64,000 nucleotides of DNA from positions 8,745,021 to 8,809,020 of the forward strand of contig NZ_CP036264.1 in the NCBI RefSeq assembly GCF_008035925.1, given 5' to 3'. Numbering within the stretch: the stretch's first letter is position 1; each line of letters opens with the position of its first letter. Of this stretch, positions 7,485-15,610 are shown in pieces. The position numbers were made by a program, and so were the translations under genes. The notes under the pieces were generated by a model. The model was given only the letters and a program-made list of their open reading frames with translations. It did no database searches and was not told the origin of the DNA. Source of the stretch: Stieleria maiorica (GTDB lineage: Bacteria; Planctomycetota; Planctomycetia; Pirellulales; Pirellulaceae).

Positions 7485-8282
7485 CCGTTTCGGAGCAAGC
7501 TCGCTCCATCTTTCTTCGAGCGTGAATAAGCCTTGAGACTGCAGCCAGGTGTTCGAAAGAGCTTGGTGAACGCCAGACGTCGTCGAGAGACGCCATGGAC
7601 CCTTGCCCGAGTGGGCCGGAGGGTAGGATTCTTCGTGTGGCACGCCAAGAGCTTGCAACTTCTTCAATCGGGTGCGTGGTAAGCGCCAATTGCTCCAGTA
7701 ACACGCTCGGACGCGTCGCCGCAGCCACTTGTCCAGGGTGAGCGTAAAACTCTTGCGTTGTTCTAAGACGAAGTAATCGATCCAACCCCGAAGGTACAGA
7801 CGAAGTTCACGAAACCGCTGACGCATCGAGATGCCGCGGTTGCGGGTCAAAATCTCTTTTGCCCGTTGCTTGAACTTCTTGAGACTCTTCGGGCTCACTC
7901 GGATCTGGCCGCCGAAACCGTGGAATTGGTAGCCGAGGAATTCGACACCGGCGGTTCGGCAGATGCAACTTTTGTCGCGGTTGACGACCAGCTTAAGGGT
8001 CCCAGTGAGGTAACGTTCCACCGAGTCAAAGACCCGCCGGGCCGCGCGTTCCGATCGTACGAAGATCAGAAAATCGTCGGCGTAGCGAACAAGACGGAGG
8101 CCCCGTTGTTCGAGAACCTTGTGAAAATCATCCAACAGAATGTTGGCCAACAAGGGAGACAACGGGCCGCCTTGCATCGTGCCTTCGGTGGAAGGTTGGA
8201 GGATGCCATCGACCATCACGCCCGCGCGCAGGTAGCGGCCGATCAGCTTCAGCAGTACACGGTCGTGGACCTTACGAGACAT
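7473..8282 (-). pseudogene. 5'-truncated intron reverse transcriptase/maturase
   Basis: About 269 aa remain from the first plausible in-frame Met (8282). The fragment begins at a KVHDRVLLKLIGRYLRAG segment, so the front of the RT domain with the first catalytic Asp motif is missing. It keeps EGTMQGGPLSPLLANI, the catalytic YADD box and the thumb/maturase X region (FRELRLYLRGWIDYF). The usual enzyme is about 400-450 aa. The frame continues upstream to 8516, but that part reads intron RNA and attC sequence and is not protein-like. An active enzyme is not expected. Confidence 0.8.
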
Positions 8283-8787
8283 CCGCCCCGCCTTTCGGGC
8301 AAGCCCTACTCGCGGGTACATGTCTGAGATCTCCCCAAATAAGGGGCTCCCGCAAGCGGGAGCATCGTGATCTATCCCTGCCCAAGCTCCTGATTTACCT
8401 ACGCTAAGCAATTCTTTTGGGCATCCGCCGGGCTTCCGGTTCGGCTTCGCGGTCAGCAGCCCGCTGGAACGCCTTGGGTCGCTCTGCGACAGGCCTGGAG
8501 TCGTCATTTTTGACAATGAAAAATCGTTCGCCGCGACTGGGTGAACGGCGGATGTTCACGCTGCTGACCGACGCCTGACGACGGTGCCGATTTCTCTTTC
8601 GTGTGATTGGCCTGTTTCGTGGTCCCCTCTCTTCCGCGGTTCCCAGCGTTGTCCAACGCCTGACATCCCGACTGCGATTGGTGCGCTCGAATTGCGTCCA
8701 CCGGATTTCATCAGACCTTTGTTTCCTGAGATACGCCTCTAGTGTTACGGTTTGATAGGTGCGCTGACGTACTTGCTGGAAGGGGCT

Positions 8788-8851
8788 CACGCAAGGTCGC
8801 CAAGCCGCAAAGATTTGCACCTGCGCCTTTGCGGCTTGGCGTCTTTGCGTG
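8788..8851. repeat. palindrome with CGCAAAG motifs
   Basis: The left arm CACGCAAGGTCGCCAAGCC... (8788-8813) pairs with the right arm ...GGCTTGGCGTCTTTGCGTG (8826-8851), with a 12-bp loop. Each arm contains the motif CGCAAAG/CGCAAGG twice. It interrupts the non-coding cassette between GGTGCGC and a second GGTGCGCGG. Confidence 0.75.
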
Positions 8852-9026
8852 ACTCTTGTCTCACTTGGTGCGCGGTCGACTCGGCCGAATTCGACAAACC
8901 GACGCCTGTCGAATGCAACGGCGACAACCGACGCGCTGACTGCTGACTTGGAGACTCGATTTCACTCGGCGATTTCAATCGAGTACATTGGCAACCAGCG
9001 ATGATGGCTCAAACTGTCTTCGTGGC

Positions 9027-9060
9027 CGATCCGCGTGAACCGAGTGGTGCACGCGGACGT
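9027..9060 (+). other. truncated attC (left arm only), array boundary
   Basis: GTGAACCGAGTGGTGCACGC followed by GGACGTCG has the left-arm pattern of attC 2 and attC 6, but no matching right arm or GTT core follows. Chromosomal sequence without cassette motifs begins here. Confidence 0.55.
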
Positions 9061-9120
9061 CGATTTTTTGAGTGACGGATTTGATCGCAGCGGAAGTCGC
9101 CAAGACTTTCGCAAGCCGTG

Positions 9121-9172
9121 GGCCCTCTCTGGCGTTTGCTTGCTGCGCAAACGCCGTCTCTCCCAGAGGGAG
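9121..9172. terminator. stem-loop past the 3' end of the transglutaminase gene
   Basis: GGCGTTTGC (9131-9139) pairs with GCAAACGCC (9147-9155), and CCCTCTCTGG with CCCAGAGGG flank them. It lies 130 bp beyond the stop of the minus-strand gene. There is no strong U-run, so a terminator role is only possible. Confidence 0.3.
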
Positions 9173-9299
9173 AGAATCTAAATTGGTCGCCAAATGCGGC
9201 TGTAATAGAATTGACGTCCCCCGCAGCGACAACGGGCGGATAAAGCCTGCACACCCACACGCGACCCGCCCGGAACGGCATCGTCTCAGGAGAAGCGTG

Positions 9300-12200
9300 T
9301 TAGTTTCGGACCACCTTGCGCAGGTCGAACGTCACGGGGAAGTCGTTGGGCGAATCGACCGGGGGCAGGTCGGGCAGCACCAGGCGGCCGCCGGTCACGG
9401 TGCCGGTGTGGAACCGCGCCGAGCGACGTGTTTCCGCTTCGTTGGCGTTGACCGGATAGATCTCGTGAGCCCGTCCGCTGGGATCGGACACGAAGTAGCG
9501 GCATCCACCGATCGAGTGCTCGGTGAATCGGTCCACGATGTCGAACTGCAACGGCACATGAACCCCGATCGTCGGGTGCAAACAACGCGGCGGCTGCCAG
9601 GCGCGGAATTTAATTCCCGCCAAGTACTGCCCGGCCACTTCGCTGGGATGCATCGGGACACGATGACCGTTGCACAGCACGGCGTAACGCGCGGGGTCGA
9701 AACCGTCCAAACTGAGTTGCACCCGCTCCATCGACGAATCGACAAAACGAGCCGTGCCGCCACCGGACGGTTCTTCGCCCATCAGATACCACGGTTCGAT
9801 CGCCCCGCGCAATTCCATCCGTGCATCGCCGAGCACGATTTCACCGATCTTGGGAAAACGAAACTCGTAATGCGGCAAGAACCACTCCAGTTTCAAATCG
9901 ACGCCCATCTGACGGAGCACACTGAGCAGTTCGTCGAGATCATTCCAGACAAAATGCGGCAGCATGAAGCGGTCATACAGCGACGTGCCCCAGCGCGCCA
10001 GCGGTTGTTTGTAGGGTTGATTCCAGAATGCGGCGACGATCCCGCGGATCAACAGTTGTTGTGCCAGATTCATCCTCGCGTTGGGCGGCATCTCAAAGCC
10101 GCGGAACTCCACCAGCCCCAAACGGCCGGTGCTGGAATCGGGCGAATAGAGTTTGTCGATACAGATTTCGGCGCGGTGCGTGTTGCCGGTCAAATCGACC
10201 AACAAATCTCGGTACAAGCGGTCGACCGTCCAAGGCATGATTTGCTGCCCCTCGCGATAGAACCGCTCCATTTCCACCAGCGCGATCTCCATCTCATGAA
10301 CGCTGTCGCGGCGGGCTTCGTCCATCCGCGGTGCCTGGCTGGTCGGCCCGATGAATTTGCCGCTGAACAGATACGACAGGGCAGGGTGGTTGTGCCAGAA
10401 CCGAATCATGCTGGCCAACAAGTCGGGGCGACGGATGAAGGGGCTGTCGGTCGGGGTCTTGCCGCCCAGCACGACGTGGGCACCGCCTCCGGTCCCGGTG
10501 TGCATGCCGTCGATGTCGAACTTCTGTGCCGTCAATCGACTCTCGCGAGCCTCGCGATAAATCGTTTCGGTCAGATCGACCAATTCACGCCACGACGACG
10601 TGGGTTGAACGTTGACTTCGATCACCCCCGGATCGGGCGTGACCTTGAACATTTCGATGCGGTGGTCGTGCGGCGGCAAATAGCCTTCCAAAACCACGGG
10701 GAGGTCCAGATCGACGCAGGTTTCTTCGACGGCCGAGACCAGATCCAAATAGTCTTCCAAGTTTTGCGTCGGCGGCATGAAGACGTGCAGTCGGCCGAAA
10801 CGACACTCGACACACAACGCCGTCGGGATCACTTCGGCCTCCAGCGGCCTGTCGTCCTCACGGCGCAGCTGCTCACGGACCTGTTCGATTCGCTGTTGGT
10901 CTTGCCGAATGGTCGGAACCTCCGGCAACGGATTGCGTGGTGCAAACGGATCGTACGGCAGAGAGTCGACCGGAGAGAGCGCGGCGGACTTGGGCAGACT
11001 GTCCAGCGGCAACCGCAGCCCGATCGGCGAGTCACCGGGGATGACAAACACTTTTTCGCCGCGGACCGGCCAACGTCCGCCGATCCACCCCGGGTGTGCT
11101 TGCCACCAGGCGCGTTTGAGCGGCATCACGAACCCGACGGGTTTGTTCAGCCCCTGGGTGAACGTACGGACCATCATCGCCCGTTCGTTGGGGTCTTCCA
11201 ACTTCGGGTCGGTCGGTTCGACATCGATCGGCAGCTTCTGTTCTTTCCACAGGTAGTGAAAGGTGTCTTCATAGACCGGCAGCGTGACCTTGGACTCGAT
11301 CCCCAGCGTGACGGCCAGGTGTTTGACGAAGCGTTGGGCATCGTCGTGGGTGAACCCGTAATCCTTGCCTTCGTCGGCGATGTACTTGGGGTTTTGCCAA
11401 ACCGGTTGTCCGTCTTTGCGCCACAAACAGGTCAGCGCCCAACGCGGCAACGACTCACCGGGGTACCATTTCCCCTGGCCGTAGTGCAGCAGCGCGCCGG
11501 GTGCGACGGTGTCGCGCAGTTTTAACAGCAAGACGTTGGAGAGCACGCGTTTTTCTTTGCCGACCGCATCGGTGTTCCACTGCGGGTGATCGACGTCGTC
11601 GATGGCGACGAACGTCGGTTCCCCGCCCATCGTCAGCCGCACGTCGCCGATGGCCAAGGCATCGTCGACGCGGTCGCCGGCCGCCACGATCTCCGACCAT
11701 TGATGGTCGGTGTACGGCTTGGTGGTCCGCGGGGCTTCGACGATCCGCGTGACCGTCATCTCGTGCTGGAATTCGACTTCGCACGGTTCGTGTCCGCCGG
11801 TGATCGGTGCCGCATCGCTGTAGTGCGGCGTGCACGCCAACGGGATGTGCCCCTCGCCGGCCATCAAGCCGCTGGTCGGGTCCAAGCCGACCCATCCGGC
11901 ACCGGGCAAATACACTTCGGTCCAAGCGTGCAGATCACAAAAATCGGCCGTCGGTCCGGACGGCCCTTCGATCGGTTTCTCATCCGGCGCCAGTTGGATC
12001 AGATAGCCTGAAACGAACCGCGCGGCCATCCCGATATTGCGAAAGGCTTGGACCAGCATCCAGGCCGAATCGCGACACGATCCGCTGGCCAGCTGCAACG
12101 TTTCTTCCGGCGTCTGCACGCCCGGTTCCAGGCGGATCTTGTATTCGATTCGCTGCTGCGCCATGCGATTGACGTCGACCAGAAAATCGATCACCCGCTC

Positions 12201-12614
12201 GGATTCTTTGGGCAATTCCTCGATCCACTCCCCCAACAGCGGCGTCATCGGATCGGCGGCCAGATAGGGCGCCAGCTGACGTTCGATTTCCGGAGCGTAC
12301 TTGAACGGCCACGACTCGGCGCTCTCCTCGACGAAAAAATCGAACGGGTTGATCACCGTCATGTCGGCGACCAGATCGACCACGATCGACAATTCACGCG
12401 CCCGTTTGGGGAACACCAAGCGGGCAACGGGATTGGCAAAGGGGTCTTGTTGCCAATTGATGAAATGGTCTTCGGGACGAATGCTCAGATCGTAGGAGAC
12501 GATTTTGGTGCGGCCATGGTACGCCGGTCGCAGGCGAACTTTCTGGGGGCCAAGCCCGATCGCGCGGTCGTATTGATACTGAGTCTTGTGGTGGAGAGCG
12601 ACGCGGATGGTCAT
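9300..12614 (-). CDS. transglutaminase-like protein with DUF2126 C-terminal region
   Basis: The product is 1104 aa. Residues 1-90 match the N-terminal domain that precedes bacterial transglutaminase-like folds. The catalytic domain follows at about 155-265 with Cys in SGSCRDSAWM, His in DLHAWTEVYLPG and Asp in GLDPTSGL, the papain-like triad. The remaining 800 residues fit the DUF2126 extension. It is the third gene of a minus-strand unit and overlaps the alpha-E gene by 4 bp, so translation is likely coupled. In family knowledge these neighbours (circularly permuted ATP-grasp, alpha-E, transglutaminase) form a predicted cytoplasmic peptide ligation/modification system; the substrate is unknown. 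No signal peptide. Confidence 0.93.
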   Translation of the reverse strand: MTIRVALHHKTQYQYDRAIGLGPQKVRLRPAYHGRTKIVSYDLSIRPEDHFINWQQDPFANPVARLVFPKRARELSIVVDLVADMTVINPFDFFVEESAESWPFKYAPEIERQLAPYLAADPMTPLLGEWIEELPKESERVIDFLVDVNRMAQQRIEYKIRLEPGVQTPEETLQLASGSCRDSAWMLVQAFRNIGMAARFVSGYLIQLAPDEKPIEGPSGPTADFCDLHAWTEVYLPGAGWVGLDPTSGLMAGEGHIPLACTPHYSDAAPITGGHEPCEVEFQHEMTVTRIVEAPRTTKPYTDHQWSEIVAAGDRVDDALAIGDVRLTMGGEPTFVAIDDVDHPQWNTDAVGKEKRVLSNVLLLKLRDTVAPGALLHYGQGKWYPGESLPRWALTCLWRKDGQPVWQNPKYIADEGKDYGFTHDDAQRFVKHLAVTLGIESKVTLPVYEDTFHYLWKEQKLPIDVEPTDPKLEDPNERAMMVRTFTQGLNKPVGFVMPLKRAWWQAHPGWIGGRWPVRGEKVFVIPGDSPIGLRLPLDSLPKSAALSPVDSLPYDPFAPRNPLPEVPTIRQDQQRIEQVREQLRREDDRPLEAEVIPTALCVECRFGRLHVFMPPTQNLEDYLDLVSAVEETCVDLDLPVVLEGYLPPHDHRIEMFKVTPDPGVIEVNVQPTSSWRELVDLTETIYREARESRLTAQKFDIDGMHTGTGGGAHVVLGGKTPTDSPFIRRPDLLASMIRFWHNHPALSYLFSGKFIGPTSQAPRMDEARRDSVHEMEIALVEMERFYREGQQIMPWTVDRLYRDLLVDLTGNTHRAEICIDKLYSPDSSTGRLGLVEFRGFEMPPNARMNLAQQLLIRGIVAAFWNQPYKQPLARWGTSLYDRFMLPHFVWNDLDELLSVLRQMGVDLKLEWFLPHYEFRFPKIGEIVLGDARMELRGAIEPWYLMGEEPSGGGTARFVDSSMERVQLSLDGFDPARYAVLCNGHRVPMHPSEVAGQYLAGIKFRAWQPPRCLHPTIGVHVPLQFDIVDRFTEHSIGGCRYFVSDPSGRAHEIYPVNANEAETRRSARFHTGTVTGGRLVLPDLPPVDSPNDFPVTFDLRKVVRN

Positions 12615-13561
12615 GCAGAGTAAGTTGCGTAAAAGTAGTCTTGTCCGAGTGAATCACCGACGGCGTTGAGTTCAACTTGCAGGCGATCGATGAACTGGTG
12701 CATGCCGCCGGCGATGACTTCTTTGACGTTCGTGTTTTCCAAACGGTGGCGAAGTGCGGCGATCCGCTGCCTGGCCTGGCCGGGCAATTCCGATTCCGAT
12801 TCGCTTTCGATCTCGCGAAGTGATCGATCCACGCCGGCGATGCAGGAATAGATGCTGCGTGGAAACGTACGATGAAACAGGAAAAACGCAACGATCTTTT
12901 CGATATCCATCAGCTGATGTTCGCGACGATAGGCTTCGAAACCGCTGATCGCCAGCAGCAACGTGGACCACTGCAGGTCATCCACGGCGGTGCCGACGTC
13001 TTCGACGCGTGGCAGCAGATTGAAATACTTGACGTCCAAAATCCGTGACGTCTTGTCGGCACGCTCCAGTAAACGCCCGATGTTCATGAAGTGCCAGGCC
13101 GTGTTGTGGGCCATCGTGCTGTCCAGCACGCCCGTCCACATCAACGCATAGTCGCGGACCTGATCAAAAAAGTCGGCCGTCGGATCGGTCAACTGCGGCG
13201 GGCTGCTGTCGCGAACGAAATGATAAAAATTGTTCAGCTGTTCGAAGGCCTCGGTCGACAACGCTTCGCGAACGCTCCGCGCGTTCTCACGCGAGGCCCG
13301 CAAACACGTCAACATCGAACTGTGATACTCACCATCGAATGCCAGAAACTGCACCACATTCTGACACGTCGCTTTGCCGTACTTTTTCTTGAACCACTCG
13401 TTGTCCCCGGTCACCTGGACCAGCGGTTCCCAGGGATCGACCAGGTATTCCGGCTGGTCCAACGTCATGTGCAAGGTCACTTCGATGAAACGAGCCAGAT
13501 TCTCAGCCCGCTCGGCCTGACGGCTCATCCAATAAATCGATTCAGCAACACGTGAAAGCAT
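12611..13561 (-). CDS. alpha-E domain protein (DUF403)
   Basis: The product is 316 aa and almost entirely helical. It begins with the family signature MLSRVAESIYWMSRQAERAEN. A conserved LLERADKTSRILDVKYF segment lies in the middle. The full length matches the family. It stands between the ATP-grasp gene (138 bp upstream) and the transglutaminase gene (4-bp overlap). Alpha-E proteins are known from such neighbourhoods and are thought to work with the ATP-grasp ligase, but no enzymatic activity is established. Cytoplasmic. Confidence 0.93.
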   Translation of the reverse strand: MLSRVAESIYWMSRQAERAENLARFIEVTLHMTLDQPEYLVDPWEPLVQVTGDNEWFKKKYGKATCQNVVQFLAFDGEYHSSMLTCLRASRENARSVREALSTEAFEQLNNFYHFVRDSSPPQLTDPTADFFDQVRDYALMWTGVLDSTMAHNTAWHFMNIGRLLERADKTSRILDVKYFNLLPRVEDVGTAVDDLQWSTLLLAISGFEAYRREHQLMDIEKIVAFFLFHRTFPRSIYSCIAGVDRSLREIESESESELPGQARQRIAALRHRLENTNVKEVIAGGMHQFIDRLQVELNAVGDSLGQDYFYATYSA

Positions 13562-13699
13562 CTTTGGCTCTGCTAGGTTGTCCCCCGTCGGTCCCCCGAC
13601 GGTTCTCGTCTACGTTTCCTTCGGCTCGCTTGATTCGGACGAGCCGTTCCAATTGTCAATGGCCAACTCTCATCGGCCGGTCCGTCATTGCTCGAAGTG

Positions 13700-15247
13700 T
13701 CAGTGCTCGGGTGGGTCGGTGTCGTCACCGTGCACCGAAGCGATCGCTTGCCCTTGTTCGGCGACCACCCAGGTGTCCTTGCTGCCGCCGCCTTGAGATG
13801 AATTGACGACCAACGATCCTTTTCGTAGCGCCACGCGGGTCAGCCCGCCCGGCAAGACCCAAACGTCATCGGGACGGCTGCACAGAATGTAGGGTCGCAA
13901 ATCGACGTGGCGTCCTTCCAGATGATCGTCGACGACGGTGGGGGCGCGAGAGAGTTGCAGCGTCGGCTGGGCGATCCAGTTCCGCGGGTCCTCGTTGATT
14001 TTTTTGGCAAACGCGTCACGTTCTTCTTGCGTCGCCTGGGGCCCGATCAGAATCCCATAGCCGCCCGATTCCCCGGCCGCCTTGATCACCAATTCATCCA
14101 TGTGCGCCAACACGTACTCCCGATCCTCGTCCTTTTGACACACATAGGTCGGCACGTTCGGCAAGATCGGTTCTTCGTCCAAGTAATACTTGATCATGTC
14201 CGGGACGAACGCATAGATCACTTTGTCGTCGGCGATCCCCGTCCCCGGTGCATTGGCCAGCGTCACGTTGCCGGCGCGGTAGGCGTCCATCAATCCGGCC
14301 ACGCCCAGCACGCTGTCCTTGCGAAACGTTTTCGGATCCAAAAACGCGTCATCGATGCGGCGGTAGATCACGTCGACCCGTTGCAATCCACGCGTCGTTT
14401 TCATGTACACCAGGTCGCTTTCGACGACCAGATCACGGCCCTCGACCAACTGGACCCCCATTTTCTGGGCCAGGAACGAGTGCTCGTAGTACGCGCTGTT
14501 GAAAACCCCTGGCGTCAGCACCACCACGGTCGGATCGGAGACGTGTGGCGGGGCGACGTCACGCAACAGTTGAAACAGCCGCGACGTGTAATCGGTCACC
14601 GGCCGGACCCGCGAGGCGCCGAACACCTGCGGAAAGTTTCGTTTCATCACGTGGCGGTTTTGCAGCACATACGACACCCCCGACGGGCAGCGTAAATTGT
14701 CCTCCAACACATAAACCGTTCCGCTGTTGTCACGCACCAGATCGGTCCCTGTGATGTGACACCACACGTCGTTGAAGGGTTTCAATCCGCGGCACTCTTT
14801 CAGGTAGGCCGGCGCCGTATCGACCAACTCCGCCGGAACGATGCCTTCCTGGATGATCTCCCGCTCGTTGTAGACGTCGCACAAAAATCGATTGAGCGCG
14901 CGGATCCGCTGGCGCAGTCCGGCATCGATGTGTTTCCACAGAATCGCCGAAACGATCCGCGGAACCACATCAAACGGCATGATCTTTTCCGTTCCCGATT
15001 TGTCGCTGTAGACCGTGAACGTGATCCCCATCCGATACAGGGCCTGCTCGATCGCGTGCTGACGACGCAGCAACTCTTTCGGCGGCAGCCGGTTGAACAA
15101 CGAAACCAAGGCTTCGGCGTCGGGCCGAGCGAGGTTGTTCTGGTCCACCAGTTCGTCAAAGAAACCGTCCGACTGGTAGTCGGGCAGCGTCGGAATCGGA
15201 CCGGCAGATTGAACCTGAGACAGAGATCCGGAAGTTTGTTTTTGCAT
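13700..15247 (-). CDS. circularly permuted ATP-grasp protein
   Basis: The product is 515 aa from ATG 15247; a start 42 bp upstream would add a basic stretch that looks unlike the family. The sequence follows the circularly permuted ATP-grasp family type 2: GSGTEKIMPFDVVPRI near residue 80, RGLKPFNDVWCHITGTDLVRD, LEDNLRCPSGVSY, and the late GESGGYGILIGP glycine-rich loop. Such enzymes are predicted to make amide bonds between a carboxylate and an amine using ATP. It is probably the first gene of the three-gene minus-strand unit. No membrane segment is present. Confidence 0.92.
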   Translation of the reverse strand: MQKQTSGSLSQVQSAGPIPTLPDYQSDGFFDELVDQNNLARPDAEALVSLFNRLPPKELLRRQHAIEQALYRMGITFTVYSDKSGTEKIMPFDVVPRIVSAILWKHIDAGLRQRIRALNRFLCDVYNEREIIQEGIVPAELVDTAPAYLKECRGLKPFNDVWCHITGTDLVRDNSGTVYVLEDNLRCPSGVSYVLQNRHVMKRNFPQVFGASRVRPVTDYTSRLFQLLRDVAPPHVSDPTVVVLTPGVFNSAYYEHSFLAQKMGVQLVEGRDLVVESDLVYMKTTRGLQRVDVIYRRIDDAFLDPKTFRKDSVLGVAGLMDAYRAGNVTLANAPGTGIADDKVIYAFVPDMIKYYLDEEPILPNVPTYVCQKDEDREYVLAHMDELVIKAAGESGGYGILIGPQATQEERDAFAKKINEDPRNWIAQPTLQLSRAPTVVDDHLEGRHVDLRPYILCSRPDDVWVLPGGLTRVALRKGSLVVNSSQGGGSKDTWVVAEQGQAIASVHGDDTDPPEH

Positions 15248-15610
15248 GGCGGAGTCTTCTACACCCCGGCGAACGGGGCGCGACGGCAAACGACACGAAG
15301 GAAAAGGACGTTCGATGGTGGGACTGGATCCGCCAAGTTCCAGACGATCGACCTGATTCTAATCACATCCGCGTCCGGACGTCTCCAGGAACCCGCCTGG
15401 CAGACCATTGCGGGGAACAGCCCTCCCGAAAACTCACTTTAAGGGAATCGCGCGGGCTTCGCATGCGTCTGCCGGCAAAGTTTCCAGCGGATTGAACGAA
15501 TTGCGAACCGATTTTCCGTCACACCGCTGCATCGCCGGGCTCTGTCCGTTTATGCTCGTCCGCGGGTTGATACTCGTCCGCTCTCAGCTGCTCGCGCTTC
15601 CATCACCACC

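Larger units (their letters stand above)
7410..8490 (-). mobile_element. group IIC-like intron remnant inserted in an attC
   Basis: The element is transcribed opposite to the cassette genes, the orientation known for attC-targeting group IIC introns. The 3' boundary is set by CCTATCCCGAT ending at 7410 after domain V- and VI-like hairpins. The 5' boundary near 8490 is inferred from where the attC loop resumes and is uncertain. At about 1.08 kb it is shorter than a full intron with a reverse transcriptase, which normally nears 2 kb. Most of domains I-IV and the N-terminal half of the enzyme seem deleted. Confidence 0.65.
7397..8560 (+). other. attC-like site 14, split by a group II intron remnant
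   Basis: The left outer arm AACATTGCCG (7400-7409) pairs with CGGCGGATGTT (8546-8556) on the far side of the intron. The rest of the right arm (GCCGCGACTGGGTGAAC, about 8530-8546) and the loop lie at 8491-8546. The right core is GTTCACG (junction 8554|8555). Left-arm pairing next to the intron is imperfect. Confidence 0.6.
8555..9060 (+). other. non-coding gene cassette 15, right end of array
   Basis: This member of the non-coding family carries GCTGCTGACCGACGCCTG, GTGCGCTCGAATTGCGTCC, GTCGACTCGGCCGAA, ACCGACGCCTGTCGAATGC and the core AATCGAGTACATTGGC (about 8979-8994). A palindrome (8788-8851) splits it. It ends in a truncated attC. No gene is supported. Confidence 0.6.

Noticed and set aside
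7410..8490. An intact, mobile group II intron
   Set aside because: The element is too short, and the front half of the reverse transcriptase with its first catalytic Asp is missing.
8283..8516. N-terminal extension of the reverse transcriptase frame
   Set aside because: It translates intron RNA and attC loop sequence and has no similarity to the missing RT domains.
9072..11525. 817-aa plus-strand frame over the transglutaminase gene
   Set aside because: Shadow of a high-GC gene on the other strand; composition (Arg, His, Gln rich) is typical of antisense frames and the minus-strand protein has clear catalytic motifs.
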